The position numbers and the translations under genes were made by a program. Below are positions 1 to 14,428 of a stretch of DNA of 64,000 nt, piece after piece. The notes under the pieces are model-generated. The model saw nothing but the letters and a program-made list of their open reading frames with translations, made no database searches and was not told where the DNA came from. How positions within the stretch are numbered: position 1 is the stretch's first letter; every line of letters starts with the position of its first letter. The stretch is from Tetrahymena elliotti 4EA (taxonomy: Eukaryota > Ciliophora > Oligohymenophorea > Hymenostomatida > Tetrahymenidae), in contig JH720300.1 of NCBI GenBank assembly GCA_000231825.2, positions 1,241,928-1,305,927 of the forward strand, written 5' to 3'.

Positions 1-1876
1 CTTCAGAATGGGTTATTTTTGAAAAAGAAAAAAATATTGAACATTAACTAATATTTCAAGGTGAAGGCAAGAATTAAAATTTTTAATTTGATTATTGGCT
101 TACAAATTATGAGTTATTAACAACTGATTGCTCATCTAAAGATAAAGATTACTATGGGTAAATAAAAATTAATGGTATATTAAATCAAAACAATAAAAAT
201 ATCATTGATACAAATTTTTAATTTATCTACTTGAAAGCCAGTTCAGGTTTTAAAAATGAAAATATTAAATTCTCATTTGCTTATTATACTGAAATTACTT
301 TAATTAACAAAAATAGCTTTTTAATTACAAAGTAGAGTTAATCATATTTTTTATTCAATAAGAAATACTCTAAAAGTATATTTAAGATAGAGTATTCGAG
401 TCAATTGATATTTTCACTTTCTGATTGTTCAACATCTATGAAAAATTATCTACCTAAACAAATTATTATCAATGAAGTTAATTATAAAAACAATATGTTT
501 AAATACATATTCGTATACCCTTAGATAAGTAGAGAAAATTATATTGAAGATTTATAAAATAATTAACTATCTTAGGAGTAAAGTTACCTTTGTTTATAAA
601 TAGACCAAAGAGAAGAAACTAAAAATCATAAAAAATTGATTTTATATGAAGAATAAATAAACATAAACAAACTTGAATTAAATTCGATCATTAGTATTCA
701 ACTTAATTAACATAACCACTATTCTATTTTAGAAATAGAAAAAATAACCACAGAATATTATTACTTATACTTAGAGTATTAATCTGATGGAAGTAGTGTT
801 GTTGAATTTGAATTCAGATATTTGGAGAATAAAGCTAATTTATATAGTATTCAATTTAAAGAATAATCAAATATTCATGTATTTTAATTGAAAAAAATTA
901 AATATATTGAACTGTACAACAATTAACCTAATACTACCTTAGATTTAACTTTAATATTATAGGAAAAATAATTCTAGTCCCATAAAATATACCAAAATAA
1001 AATGAATTATAATATCTAACAAATACCATAGTTACTTCTTTTAAGTAAATAATAACACCAAAGTATAGCGATTTAGGTTTTAAAAGAATCAAGTAATTTA
1101 TCTGAAGAGTAAAAATTGATAGAAAACTCAAACAAAAATATTATTATTTTTGGGAACAAAGTAAATTTCACATTAAAAGAAATTGGTTTAAATGTTAAGA
1201 CGAATAAATAATTCTTCTTTTTAGAAGTTTTAGATAATAACATTAATATTTCTATTCAAAGAAATATTTATTTTCAAGTAGACAGCCAATTCTAAATAGA
1301 AGAGATTTCTCTTAATCATTAATTTTCTGAGTCTACAAATACTTTCTAATTTTAAATTAGCAAGATTTAAAATTAGTGGATGAAATATTTAGATCTTTAA
1401 ATGCTACAAAAATAATAAATTTATTTCATTTATTCATAAAGTTAATACCAACTGATGCAAGAGATCTTAGTTGGTGCATATGTTACTGAAGTAAATTAAA
1501 TTTTACATTAAACAATTAAACAAATTATATTTAGTAAAATAAAAACATAGTCATTATGAAGGAGAAGATTTTAGAATTAAGAAAAATAAACGATGAAGAA
1601 TATGAAGTTACTACCTCTTACTTTTAGAATACTAGTAGAGATATTTTAAAGAGCTTTCAAAATAATTAATTCCTAAGAATATACATATTATTACAAAACT
1701 AAAGTTTAATGATTCCTTTTAGCTAAATATTCAAAGAGTAAGTAAAAGAATCAAATTTGTAAAACCTTGAGTGTTAATTTTGGATTATCCTAGGGTTTTT
1801 AATTACAATATTAGCATTACTTTTTATATTTTTGTTCAAATTTAAAAGCCTTTTAAAAAAAGTAAAAGTGCTATGA
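1..1876 (+). CDS. C-terminal part of large single-pass membrane protein (tandem family copy 1), 5' truncated by window edge
   Basis: The frame is open from base 3 with TAA/TAG read as Gln. Exons are 1-1490 and 1535-1876; the 44-nt intron 1491-1534 (GTAAAT...TTTAG, phase 0) sits exactly where copies 2 and 3 have one. About 610 residues are visible. The extracellular part is rich in Asn, Gln, Tyr and Phe, and one hydrophobic helix (WIILGFLITILALLFIFLF) is followed by a short basic tail ending at TGA 1874-1876. That suggests a type I surface protein with a signal peptide upstream of the window. It is strongly similar, in DNA and protein, to the 5784-7657 part of the next gene, so the duplication is recent. 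I do not recognise the domain. The family assignment within the window is firm; the function is unknown. Confidence 0.85.
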
Positions 1877-2812
1877 ATTAAAAAGAATATTATATCTTGC
1901 TTTTGTTATTATTAAATTAATACCTAAATAACGTTTCACATGTTATATTCTATATATTGTATTTAAATAAATATTTTCAGTCAATAACTTTAAGAATCTT
2001 GCTAAATATCAAAATGATCAAAAACTTCTACTATAAAATCCTTATAATTTCAATTTATTTTAAAAAAATAATAAATATATCTATCTCTAGAACCTGCTAT
2101 TAATTAGATTAATTTAAATTTTTTAAATATTATTATTAAATGTAACTTTGAGTTATTTTTATTTCAATAAGATTTTTAAAGAAATTATGGGTTACTCATA
2201 TTCAGAATATTTATTTACTAAATAATCTTAAATTAAGTTTCTTTATAAATCAATTTATATTAAATAAGTTTTACATCTAAAATTAAAATATATTTTAATT
2301 CATGAGCATTTTTTGAAGAAATTAAATCAGGAAATCATTTGCTTTTTATTTTTTAACCTGAATTCTATTTAAAAACAAGTTTAAGATTTTTTATTTTGTT
2401 TTCAATTTTCTATCAATGTAAAATTTTTTAAAAAACTCTTCTATTTATTGATTGACAAATATTTTAATTTTTTACTGGTTATTTTTTAAATATCAAATCT
2501 TAGAATAATATTTTTTAACTTTTTATAAGTTTCTTATCATAAAAAGCTTTACTTTTAACATTTAGTAAATTACTGCTATCAATCGCAATAGAAAAAAAAT
2601 AATTCAATTATTTTGTGAGTGTACTAAATTTAGTAAAAAAATTTAATTTTGGAATTTGTAATCAGATGTTTTTTAATAGATTTTTACTTAATTTCTTTAA
2701 AGAATTGATTGAAAAATCTTTTATAATTGATTTTTCAAAGAATTTTTTAATAAATTGACCAAAAAATATAAAAGATTTAAAAAGTAATAAAAGATTTGAT
2801 TAAAATAAAGTT
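1877..2812. other. intergenic spacer, A+T-rich
   Basis: No convincing coding segment on either strand. The first part after the stop resembles the sequence downstream of copy 2 (after 7657), consistent with a duplicated unit that includes some 3' flank. The last part presumably carries the copy 2 promoter; no motif is recognisable. Confidence 0.6.
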
Positions 2813-5800
2813 ATGAGTTCTTTGAAAAGCTAAAAGGCTTATTCATTTTATATTGTATTGTTAACCTATTTTGCTTCTATTGTATGTTGCGAAGTTTTTT
2901 TAGTTATGGATCAGCTTTAATATTAGGATTTGCTGTAATATTCCCCTTATTTCTTTGAAGGAGAGACAATAACTTACATTTTATAAACAAGAAATTTTGA
3001 CACGTATTACTTTTATTTTATAGCATAAGACTAAGGTAATTGCAGTAAGTTTTCAACTAATTTCATGGTTATTAACACTGCATTATCATAAGATGATAGC
3101 AATTAAGAAGAAATATGTACATAATAAATGTTACAAGAATATAACGCTTGCAAATTTCAGCTTTAATCTAATTCAAGTATCCTGAAAATAACAATTAAAT
3201 GCATAAGTAAATCATGTTTAGTTGGAAGTAATTTTATCATAGAAAAGGAACCAGAAAAGAGTTTAAGTAAATTATTTTAAAAATTAAATCTGTATTAATT
3301 CTATTGATTTATGATAAAAGGATAAATAAATATAAAGTCATTAAGGCCTATTTTTGAGATAAGTTATTATCTTCATGAAAATAAATAGAATACATAATAT
3401 TTACTTATTTATTCTTACGAGACAATAGATTTAATTATTGAGAAATAAGAAAATGATTGTATAAGAATAAATAGATAATAATCTTTTCAATTTATTTTAG
3501 AAATATCAAACTAATTTTGTAGCTAAAAATAAATAAATATTTTATTCATTTCAAAATGCAATTCTTTTTAATTCTCAATTGTGGAACTATTAAAATTAGA
3601 TATTCTTTCTATTAAAGATAATATATTAACTCCAATTTTTATTATTGGATAGTGTTACATTAATTACAAGTAAACTGAATACAAATTAAAATCAAATATT
3701 TTTTATAAGTGGAGGAATGAATACAATCCTGATTAAGTAAAGTATGTATGTGAAAAGGACTCTACTTTACTTACTTAAAGCATTATGATATTCCATAGAA
3801 TAGAGGAGAGATTTTTAGATCTTTCAGAAAAAGAAGATAGTTCCTTTTAGATTAGATTATATGTTTAAAAACATGTATAATAGTTTGGAATATGCTTCCA
3901 TTTTTAATAATAAAACTAATAAATATACTATCCTCTTAATGAAATTTTGCATAATTTTAATAAAGAAGATATAGTAAATTCAAAAGAAATAAGAAGTTAA
4001 TTCTTATTATTGTAAAAAGATTCTAAGGGAAATAGATGTATTGATACAAGATCTTTATATGATAATCAAAGAAAAATTGATGATTTTATCATAATTATTA
4101 AAGGTAAAAAAATTGAAATCAATTTAATCTTAATTAATTTAATAAAAAATAGAAAAAGGGATATTTGAATATGAATATTAGTCAGAAATTATATTCTTTA
4201 ATTAGTAAAGGGACTTATTTGAATTAAAATGCTTAAACATTAAATAAAATGAAGAGCCTTTGCAAATAAAAGAAGAATAAAATGGTTTTTAAGATTAGAA
4301 AATAACTTTAAAGTATGGAGAATAAGTAAAATATTTAAATATTTATAAAAATTTTATTCATTTAAACAATTTAAATTAAAGTGTTAAAAAATTTATTGGT
4401 AAACCACATTTCCTTCACAAACTACTATCTTAGACAAAGGAATACTAATTAACCATATATAAATTTACTAATACCTATCTAAAAAAGATTTATACAGTTA
4501 TAAAGAGGATATTTTATATTCAAAAAGATATGAATCATCAGCTTTTAGTTATAAAAATAATAGGAATTTAGTAATAGTTAACCTACCCAAAAAATTAAGA
4601 AACGAAGAATTTATTGCATCTTTTGACGGTTTAACAAAATTTACTGTATATATAAAAGATTAGCTTGAACCAAATTTCCTAATACCTTTTTAGTTTAACT
4701 TTAAGAATTATTTTTTAGGAGAAAAAGATATGAATAATAGGTATTGGAAAGACTATCCATTAGTTATTTATCATAAAAAATTAATAAAAGAATATAGACT
4801 ATTAAAGAATGTATTTAAAGATGAAATACATATCTACAACTATAATTTTAACTAAAAGATTCTTATTAGTGTGGCATAGCTGCTGGAAAAAAATAATACA
4901 ATCTATGTTAATATGCAAGAACAAAAAATCATTGAAATAGAAACAAATTTTAGTTATCAAATTGAAAACATTTCTTAATAATTTTATAGAATTACCTTTA
5001 AAATTACATAAAATAATAATGAGAATGATTAAAAAGTAGTTTTAAAAACTTGCTGTGACTAAATATTTTCTTAACCTATTGTTGTTTATTTCAAATATCT
5101 ATATTTTATAGATAGCTTTTTAATTCAAGATCATCACCTAAATTCTTTGTACGACATTGAAAAAGAGCTAACTTTTATATTTTGTTGGGATAAAGAAAGA
5201 GGCTAAAAATAAAATTACTTTAGATATCCTGCTCTATATTATGCTAGAATATAAAATAAGAAAGAACTACAAGAATTCTATTAATCAGAAAAGTAAACTA
5301 CATTAAAGAAGTTGAATTTTACTTTAAAAGATGTGTATCAATCAATAGATGAAGGCTCTGAAATCTGCTTAATTCTTTTAGAAAATGAATAATCTAAACA
5401 GTATTAATCAAAATAAATAAATTTAGGTAAAATACTATTTATTTTCAACTCTCTTTTATTTTATTTTTTTTAAAAGATGAAGATAATTACTTTTAAGAAA
5501 TAAACTTAGATATACCTTATGAAACTTTATATATTAATAATGCTTAAAATAAGATTATTTTAATACACTTGACACAATATCGCTCTTTTAGTTATCAAAT
5601 TTATTATAATTGTTCTCTTGCTTCTTCATAATTTTACTCCATTGAAAAGTAACTTAAAATAAAGATTAGAAGAAATTCTGGTGATAGTGAAAAAGGATCT
5701 TTTAACATGTAAATAATCTCATTAAATTAATAAATAAAAATAGTTAAATTAGGAGAATATTTTTAATTAACACATTCTGAATGGATATTTTTGAGAAAAA

Positions 5801-7657
5801 AAAATTTATTCAACATTAACTCATATATCAAGGTGAAGGAGATAATTAAAATTTTTAATTTGATTATTGGCTTACAAATTATAAGCTATCAAAAACATAA
5901 TGTTCACCTCACGATGAAAAGTACAATGGATAAATAAAAATTGAAGGTATATTAAATAAAAACAATAAAAATATTATTGACACAAATTTCAAATTTATCT
6001 ACTTAAAAGCCAGTTCTGGTTTTAAAAATGAAAATATTAAATTCTAATTCAAATATTATACTGAGATTAAAATTGTTAACAAAAGCAGATTTTTTATCGC
6101 AAAGTAAAAATTATCTTATTATTTGTTTGGTAAGATTTTCTCTAAAAGCATTTTTAAGATAGAATATTCAAATTACTAGATATTTTAACTTTCTGATTGT
6201 TCAACATCTATGTAAAGTTATCAGCATAGATAGATTATTATAAATGAAGATAAACATAAAAACAATATGTTTAAGTACATGTTCATATACCCTTAGATTT
6301 GTATAGAGCACTCAATTGAGGATTTTTAAAATAACTAGCTAACCTAGGAGTAAAGTTACCTTTGTTTGTAAATAAACCAAATAGAAGAAACTAAAAATCA
6401 TGAAACTTTTATTTTGTAAGAAGAATAAATACACATAAATAAACTTGAATTAAATTCTATCTTTAGCATCTAACTTAATTAACAGAACAACTATTAAATA
6501 TTAGAAGTAGAAAAAGTAACCATAGATTATTATTACTTATACTTAGAGTATTAATCTGATAGAAGTAGTATGGTTGAATTAGAATTCAGATATCTGGAGA
6601 ATCCAGCTAATTTACAGAGTTTTAAATTCAAAGAAAATTCAAAAGTTTAATTGTTTTAAATGAAAAACTTTCAATATATTGAATTATATAGTTATTAATC
6701 TAACACTACCTTAGATTTAACTTTAATATTATATGAAAAAGAATTCTATTTCTCTGATTTGTACCAAAATAAAATGAATTATAATATCTAACAAATGCCA
6801 TAATTATTTCTTTTAAGTAAATTAAAACACCAAAGCATGATGATAAAGATTTTCAAAGAATCAAATGGTTTATTTTAAGAGGAAAAACTGATATCAAAAT
6901 CACACAAAAGTTTAATTTTTTTTGGAAACAAAGTAAACTTCACATTAAAAGAAATTGGTTTAAATGTTAGGACTAATAAATAATTCTTCTTTTTAGAAGT
7001 TTTAGATAATAATATTAATATTTCTATTCAAAGAAATGTTTATTTTTAAGTGGATAGCCAACTTTAAACAGAAGAAACTACTTTTAACCATTAATTTTCT
7101 GAATCTACAAATACTTTCAAATTTTAAATAAGCAAGATTTAAAATTAGTGGATGAAAAATTAAGATCTTGAAATACTACAAAAATAATAAATTTATTTCA
7201 TTTATTCATAAAATTAATATGAATTGATGCAAGAGATCTTACTTAGTGGGAATGTTGCTGAAGTAAATAAAATTTTAAATTAAATAATTAAACAAATTAT
7301 ATTTAGTAAAATAAAAACATAGTTATCAATAGGGAGAAGATTTTAGAATTAAGGCAAATAAACGATGAAGAATATGAAGTTACTACCTCTTACTTTTAGA
7401 GTGCAAGCAGAAATATTTTAAAAAGTTTTCAAAATAATTAATTCCTAAGAATATACATATTCTTACAAAATTAAAGTTTAATGATTCCTTTTAGCTAAAT
7501 ATTCAAAGAACCAGGAAATAAAAAAAATTAATAAACTTAATAAGAACTTGAGTGTTAATTTTGGATTATTTTAGGGTTTTTAATTACAATATTAGCACTA
7601 TTTTTGATATTTTTCTTCAAATTTAAAAGTCTTTTAAAAAAGGTTAATGTTCTATGA
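2813..7657 (+). CDS. large type I membrane protein, tandem family copy 2, with a one-base frameshift near 5784
   Basis: The start ATG 2813 opens a signal peptide (MSSLKSQKAYSFYIVLLTYF...). Five introns were located by phase and by alignment to copy 3: 3267-3320, 4104-4152, 4326-4381, 5427-5476 and 7263-7306 (44-56 nt; phases 1, 1, 0, 1, 0). Reading is continuous to SEWIF near 5784. There copy 1 has TGGGTTATTTTTGA and this copy TGGATATTTTTGA, one base shorter. Downstream, homology continues in the other frame to a transmembrane helix and TGA 7655-7657. Corrected for that base the protein would be about 1530 aa; as given, translation stops at 6661-6663, near residue 1213, without the membrane anchor. 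The lesion may be a real mutation or a sequence error. No domain recognised; likely a surface protein. Confidence 0.8.
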
Positions 7658-9612
7658 ATTAAAATGGAATATTTTGTCTTGTTTTATTTACATTTTATTA
7701 AAACATATTAAACATTTAACATACTCCATTTAGTATTTTCTTATCATAAGTTTTTTATTTTTATATTGATGATACTTTTATTGTCTTTATGAATCTTAAT
7801 AAATTTCAAAATTATTCAACTAAAAAATCCTTAGAAATTCAAGTTATTTTTTATTTTTTGAAAATAATAAAAGACTGTAGAATTTGCTATCATTAGATAA
7901 ATTAAAATTTTGTGAATTATGAAAAAAATGTTAAATTAAAAATTAAATTTTTAAATACTAATCCCTTTTACTATTCAAAAAATTAGTAGGAAGTCTATGA
8001 TCATCTCCTTTGATGGTTATATACTTTAGAATTTAATTTAATTTTATCTTGAAATATAAATTTTTATTTAATTATTTTAAAAACTCTTTTTCAAATTGCA
8101 ATTAATGAAAAAAAAATATAAAATTTGAGAATTCCTTTTTTTGTAAAAAAAACATTTATATTTCAAAAATCCTAGTATTCATTTTAGTGTAAGGAAAATA
8201 TACATTTATCTGTAAATAATAAATAATCAAACTGATAGATAAGCATTATTTTTAGAATTCTGAAAGAAAATATGTATATAATTTTTATTCATTTTTTTAA
8301 AAGAGAAAAAATTTTCAATTTTAAATAATACGTTATTAAGTGTATGAAAAAACTAAATACTATTTTTTTTAAATTTAATCAAGTGTTATGACAGTTTAAA
8401 ATTCCTTTTATTGGTATGGAAAAAAAAGTTGCACCACTGATATTGAATAGGGAAATTTGAAGTAGATAAATATTTGAATATTTTTTATTTATAAACTTTA
8501 AGTGTTATATTACAACAATAGAATAAAAGATTAACAGTGTTTATTAGGAATAATAAAAATAAAATTAAAAAATAAACATAAATCTGCATGAAAATATTAA
8601 TTTTATTATTAAATAAGAAAATAATTCAAAATAAACATTATTTTCAGCTTATAATTTCTATTTTTGCTTATATTAGTTAGTGGAGATGGTTAGAAATCCT
8701 TTTAATAGAATTCGATATAAACTCTTTAATATCTCTATCATTCATAAAAGTTTATTTTATTAACTTTGTAAATTCCTCTATGGTAGAAATTTTATGTTTC
8801 AATAAGGATCAAATTCTTTTAATAGGGTGTATTTATATCTGGGCTTTAGCTAGCCCAGTCTAATAATCAGATTTAAAATCTATTATCATTCTTGTTGAAT
8901 TAGCTTATTATCTAATTCATATTAAATTAAAATTTACAGAATTTCTTAATTTCTTAGATTTTTAAACATTAAAAAAAAATCCATTATTTCATTTTAATTC
9001 AATTTGTATCTGAAATCAATAAATTTTCTTCACAAATATTTTTAACCTATAATTATATATTTTATTAACACATTCACTTTCTGTTAAGGCATGAGCTACG
9101 AAAATCATATAAATATTTTTAAATTAGCTAAATAATTTAATAATGCAAATTTTTCTTTTTTTATTTTAATTTTTTTTCCACAAAGTAGAAAATAACCCTA
9201 AATCTATTAATATATATTATTGTAATATAAAGGTTAATGTAGATATTTTAATTTCAACCACACATTAAGAGATTAGATTCAGGCTTAGTATGATCTCATA
9301 AAATAAGGATCTGAAAATTAATATAAATTGTTAGAATGTTTCTGGATTTTCAATGTTATGGTATATTTGAGTAAATGAATATTATTAAATCAATAAAATT
9401 TAAATATTATTTTTTTTTTGTTTTATGATAAAACATTATTTAATTAATATAAAGGAAAGTAAAAAATAATTTTAGATCTCAGAAAGCTCTTTAAAAAGGG
9501 ACATCAATTTTGCTTATTTTAAACCTGGAATTATTAAATTAAGTTGATTATCAATTATTTAAGATATTATTTAGCGAAATTAATATTAATCATTAAATTT
9601 TTAATAATAAGT
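7658..9612. other. intergenic spacer with one possible coding relic
   Basis: Mostly A/T homopolymer-rich sequence between family copies 2 and 3. The one segment with coding-like character is on the minus strand at 8644-8889 and is listed separately. Nothing else stands out. Confidence 0.6.
8644..8889 (-). pseudogene. possible relic of a small gene, one in-frame TGA
   Basis: Read on the minus strand from ATG 8889, the frame gives a short peptide (MIIDFKSDYQTGLAKAQ...), a TGA at 8809-8811, then continues in the same frame with amphipathic helical text (KHKISTIEEFTKLIKQ... and DIKEFISNSIKRISNHLH) to TGA 8644-8646. The base composition is less A+T-rich than the surroundings. It also holds a perfect 7-bp stem hairpin at 8839-8858 (CTGGGCT, loop TTAGCT, AGCCCAG). 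I do not recognise a family. It could be a decayed exon, a selenocysteine or readthrough case (no support), or chance. Confidence 0.25.
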
Positions 9613-12600
9613 ATGAAATTAAAAATTGAATAAAAAACTAATTGTTTTATTTTCTTTTTCTTTTATTTTTTTCAAAGAATATTATGCTCAGAGGTCTTTT
9701 TAGAAGTAGACCGCCTAAAAAAAAAGGATTTAGAATCTTTATCCTCTTATATATTTGAAGGTTATGAAGGGGAAACCATATCTTATATAATAAAAGCAAA
9801 AAATTTTGATAGCTATTAGTTTTAATACATTGCTTAAGATTTAGGAAATTGTGGTGAATTTTCAACTAAATTCATGATAAATGATGCTAAAGAAGTCTAA
9901 AATTTAAATATATTGGAAGAAATATGTACATAAAATATGTTTTAATAGAATAATTTTTGTTTATTTTAGCTTTCATCTGATATCAGCGTTTTGAAAATAG
10001 AACTAAAATGTTTGAGTAAATCTTGTTGGATTCAGAATAATTTTTTTTTTGAAAAAGAAGATGTAAGAACTCATAGTAAATTATATTAAGCAAAAAAAGA
10101 AATTGTTTTTAATATTTTAATTGATAATATTTAGGTGAAGAATCTTAATTTATTGTTGAGAAACCCATTTTCGTTACAAATTATACGATTCCAAAAGTAA
10201 ATAAATAATAATATATATTTATTAACTCTTAAGACATAAAAGAAATATTCTTAGATAATGATTATAAAGTAAATAGATATGGATCTTTCTCATACATTTT
10301 TGAAATCCCAAATTTAAATAATAATTTAAGATACGTTTAAATTATTTTGATTTCTAAATGCAATTCTTTACTTTTGACATTCAATTCTTTAAACAAATTT
10401 GATTAAGATTCTTAAAATCTTTAAGATTACATGTTTACTTATATTTTTGTCATCGGAGAGTGCTTGATCACCGATTAATAACTTGAATATAAATTGTAGC
10501 CCAATATTTTTTATAAGTGGAGCACATTCTATAATCTTAGCTAGATAAAATATGTTTGCTAAAATGAATCTTCTTTGCTGTTCCTCTTCAAAATTAGATA
10601 ATATTAAATTGATGAAAGATATCTAACTTATATTGATCAAGTTGATCATATTCATTAAATTGTATTACATGAAAAATACAGTGAAAATTAATAAGAAATG
10701 TGCTTTTATTTCAAAGAAGAAAATATTCAGATATTTCTGAGAATTTCTGGGTCAGATCTTAATTAAGAAGAACTTAAAAATAAATTATCTGGTGGAATAG
10801 ATTTTATTTAGTTATAAAAAGATGAAAGAGGTGATTTGTGTGTAAAGAAATACTAATTAATTTCATAAAAAACATTCACAAACATATTTGTGAAAGGTAA
10901 TTCATTTCAGCATGCAAAAATATTTAAATTAGAAAAATATTTATTTTTTTAAATAGGACAAGGAATATTTGAATATGAATACTTTTATGAGATGAAGTAT
11001 TTAGATTTTAATGACAATATCATAAAATTTTGCTATCGGATAAAGTCAAATAGATAAAATATTTAATTAAAAGAACAAAAAAATATTAAAAACGGCTCCA
11101 AATTAATTGTAAAAAACTCTAATTAAGTAAATATTTATTTATTTAAAAAATCTTTTTTAATTATTATCTAATTAATATTAGTGTCACATCTTTAGTGGAG
11201 ATTATTCAAATTAAAATATTAGTTAATTAGATTAGCCTGATAAAATATTTAATTTAGAAATATACTATATTCTCTCTATTAATTATTTTTTGTTTAACTT
11301 TAAACCAATTTAATTAATAGCAAATTTTTAATGCTCGTCTTTTTCTGCCAAAACTGAAAGTAGAGCAACTTATTTTAATTTAAATGAAGAAATTTTAAAT
11401 GACGAATTTTTGATTTATTTTCCTTTCAAAGTGAGTAAAACTTTCTTTGGAAAGGATCAGTCTGGGGAGTTTCTTATACCTTTATATTCTATGCATGAAA
11501 AAACCAATTATTTTTTGGTTGAAAAAAAAGTTGCTCAAAAATATTGGAAACTTAGTCCTTTATTTGTTTTAACTGAATATTGTATTCAATTCTAGATAAT
11601 GAAGAATAAATTTGATAAAAAAATGTAAATTTACAATTATAGCTTTGAATAAGTGCTTACATTAAGTACAGAGACTATAATACAAAGAAATAATACTATC
11701 TACATTAACATGTCTAATTAAGAAATATCTTTAATATAGACTTATTTGGACTTTAAAGTTCAATATTATGATAAATCATTTTTAAGAATTGACTTTAAGA
11801 TTAATTAAGATTATAATTACAAAGATGAAAAAGTTGTGATCTAGACATGTTGTAATTTTATTTACAAGTCTCCAATTATCGTCTATTTTAAATATATATT
11901 TGAGGATAGTTCATTTCATATTCCAGACAATATAATGTAGAATTTATTAATGACACATAATGAAATATTGTTCTTATTTTATTGGAATGATAATAGTAAA
12001 TAAGAATATTACAGATATTCTGCTTTGTATTATGCTAGAATACAGAATGAGGAAGAGTTAGAATAATTCTATCAATTGGAAAAATAAGATTTATTAAATA
12101 TATTTAAATTTTCTTTTAAAGAAGTTGACAGACCTATATTAAGAGAGTCTGAAATATGCCTAATTCTATTAATGAATAAATTGAGTAAAAATTAGTAATC
12201 AAAATCATACTTTTTAGGTAGTTTTTTAATTAATTTTCTTTTTTTATGATTTAATATTTATTTGAAAAAAATAGATGATAAAGTTAAGATTTAGGTGATA
12301 GAGATAGATGCTTAATATGAATTTATATACCTTAATAATACTTTAAATAGAATAATTTAAATGAAATTCTTAGATTACTATCATCAAATTAACAAATATT
12401 ACTGTAAGGGTGATTCAATATACTATTCTAAATAAAATCAATTAACTATACACGTAACTGAAAGAATAGAAAGTGACTTAGTTTAAGCTAAATATAAAGT
12501 TTAAATAATTATTTTAGATTAGTAAGTTAAAATAGGAACAATAGATAATATATAAGAGCTAGCTTCTCTTGAATGGATTTATTTTTTTATCGAAAAAATG

Positions 12601-14428
12601 ACTGATTATTAAATTCTAGTTTAAGATTAAAATGATAGCTTTTCATTTGATTATTGGTTTTCGAATTATGAAATATCCTCTCATCGTTGCACATCATATG
12701 ATTAAAATTTAACAGAATTTAATTAAAAAATTGAAGGTATTCTAACTTAACAAAATAGAATATTTAGGAATTCGAAATATAATTATATTTACTTAAGAGT
12801 TAGTTTAGGCTTTGAAAAAAAAGAAATTAAATTTGAAATAAAGCATTACACTGAAATTAAAGTTATTAATGAGAATAATTATGTTCTTAGCTCAGATTTA
12901 ACTTATTTTTAATTTGACAAAAAATTTTAAAAAAGAATTTTTAAGATAGAATATTAACACCACTTTCCTATTCAACTGTCTAAGTGTTCAATGCTTATGA
13001 AAAATACCAATCAAAATTTGAGTAATAAAATCTTAGATTAAGCTTCAAATAATGCTAATGATATCAAATAATTTTACTACTTTTTTGTTTATCCTTAACT
13101 TTGTAATGATGAAAAACAAAGATAAATATAAAATTAAGATTAAATTTGTTTACAAACAAGCTTTAAATATGAATATCACAATACTACAGCAGTTTTAGAA
13201 TAAGGATAATTATTGATATAAAAATTAGAGTTAGATTAAGTTAAAGGCTTTTAATTTAATTCATAAAATAATTATTTTATTTTAGAAGTAAAAAGAATAT
13301 GTGAAGATTGTTACATGTATATAGAATACTAATCAAACTAACAGAATAAAGTTTAATTTGAAATAAGATTTTTACTAAATGAAACTACTTTTCACAGTTA
13401 CCTTTTTGAATAGAGTTATGAGGCCTAAGTATTTGATATTTAAATATTTTAATATCTTGAAATTTATAACTACTAATCTGATAATTCCTTAGATTTAACT
13501 CTGATTATATCTAAAAATGAATACAAATTCACAAACATCTTTTAGAAAAATATTAAATTTTAGTCTCTATTGGAACCTGTCAATCTACTTCTAAGCAAGT
13601 TTGAAGATTAAAAAATTCTTATGCAGCTTTCAAGTAATTCAAACTAATTTTCAGAAGAATAAATATTGAAGTAGGATAATGATTTTTTAATTTTTGGAAT
13701 TGAAACAAATTTTACAATCAAAGAAATAGGAAAAAATGTATTTTTGAACAAGACTTATTACTTTTTTGAACTATTAGATCAAAATATAAATATTAATATC
13801 GAAAAAAACATTTATTCGGTTTAACAAGGCTTTAATTAGAATATATTAGAGAGGTAGATAAATTAGCCTGCTTATTAATAGAATATTTTTTAATTTAAAA
13901 TCAATACAAATTAAATTTAACTGATGAAATTTTTAGAAAATAAAACTCTACAAAAGTAAATAATTTACTTTGTCTATTCAAAAAATTGGTTCTCTTTGAT
14001 GCATGACGTAAATCTTGGGGCAAATATAGATAATGTAAAATAATTTTATATTTTTTTATTTTATAAATTTATAATTATTTTAGTAAAAGCAAAATTTAGT
14101 AATTTTGAATGAAAAAATATTGGATTTGAGATCAATAAATGAGGAATTCTATGAAATAACTACCTCTTACTATGAAAATACTTTCAAAAACCTATTGAAT
14201 AATTGGGAATACTAAAGTTACTTTAGAATTTACATCCACTCAAATAATTAGAGCTTTATGATTCCTTTGAGTTAAATTTTCAAACAACAAATAAACTCAA
14301 AAGATTATGAAATTTTAGAAGGGCTCCAAATTAAATATTAGATTTTATTAATGCTATTATTGGCTATTTTAATACTAACTTTGGTCTTTTTTGTTAAATT
14401 TAAATGCTTAAATAGCTAAAAATTGTGA
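9613..14428 (+). CDS. large type I membrane protein, tandem family copy 3 (intact, 1511 aa)
   Basis: ATG 9613 starts a hydrophobic signal segment (NCFIFFFFYFFQRILCSEVF). Introns are 10076-10134, 10897-10956, 11127-11181, 12218-12274 and 14035-14083 (49-60 nt, phases 1, 1, 0, 1, 0), each at the same place as in copy 2. The six exons sum to 4536 nt, exactly 1512 codons including TGA 14426-14428, which supports the model. The long ectodomain has scattered cysteines and many Asn and Tyr residues; one C-terminal helix (ILLMLLLAILILTLVFFV) precedes a basic tail. Copy 3 is clearly more diverged from copies 1 and 2 than those are from each other. Likely a surface or secretory-pathway protein; I recognise no named domain. 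Confidence 0.85.

Noticed and set aside
8809..8811. TGA as selenocysteine in the small minus-strand relic
   Set aside because: No convincing SECIS-like structure or homologous selenoprotein seen; a plain nonsense mutation or chance frame is simpler.
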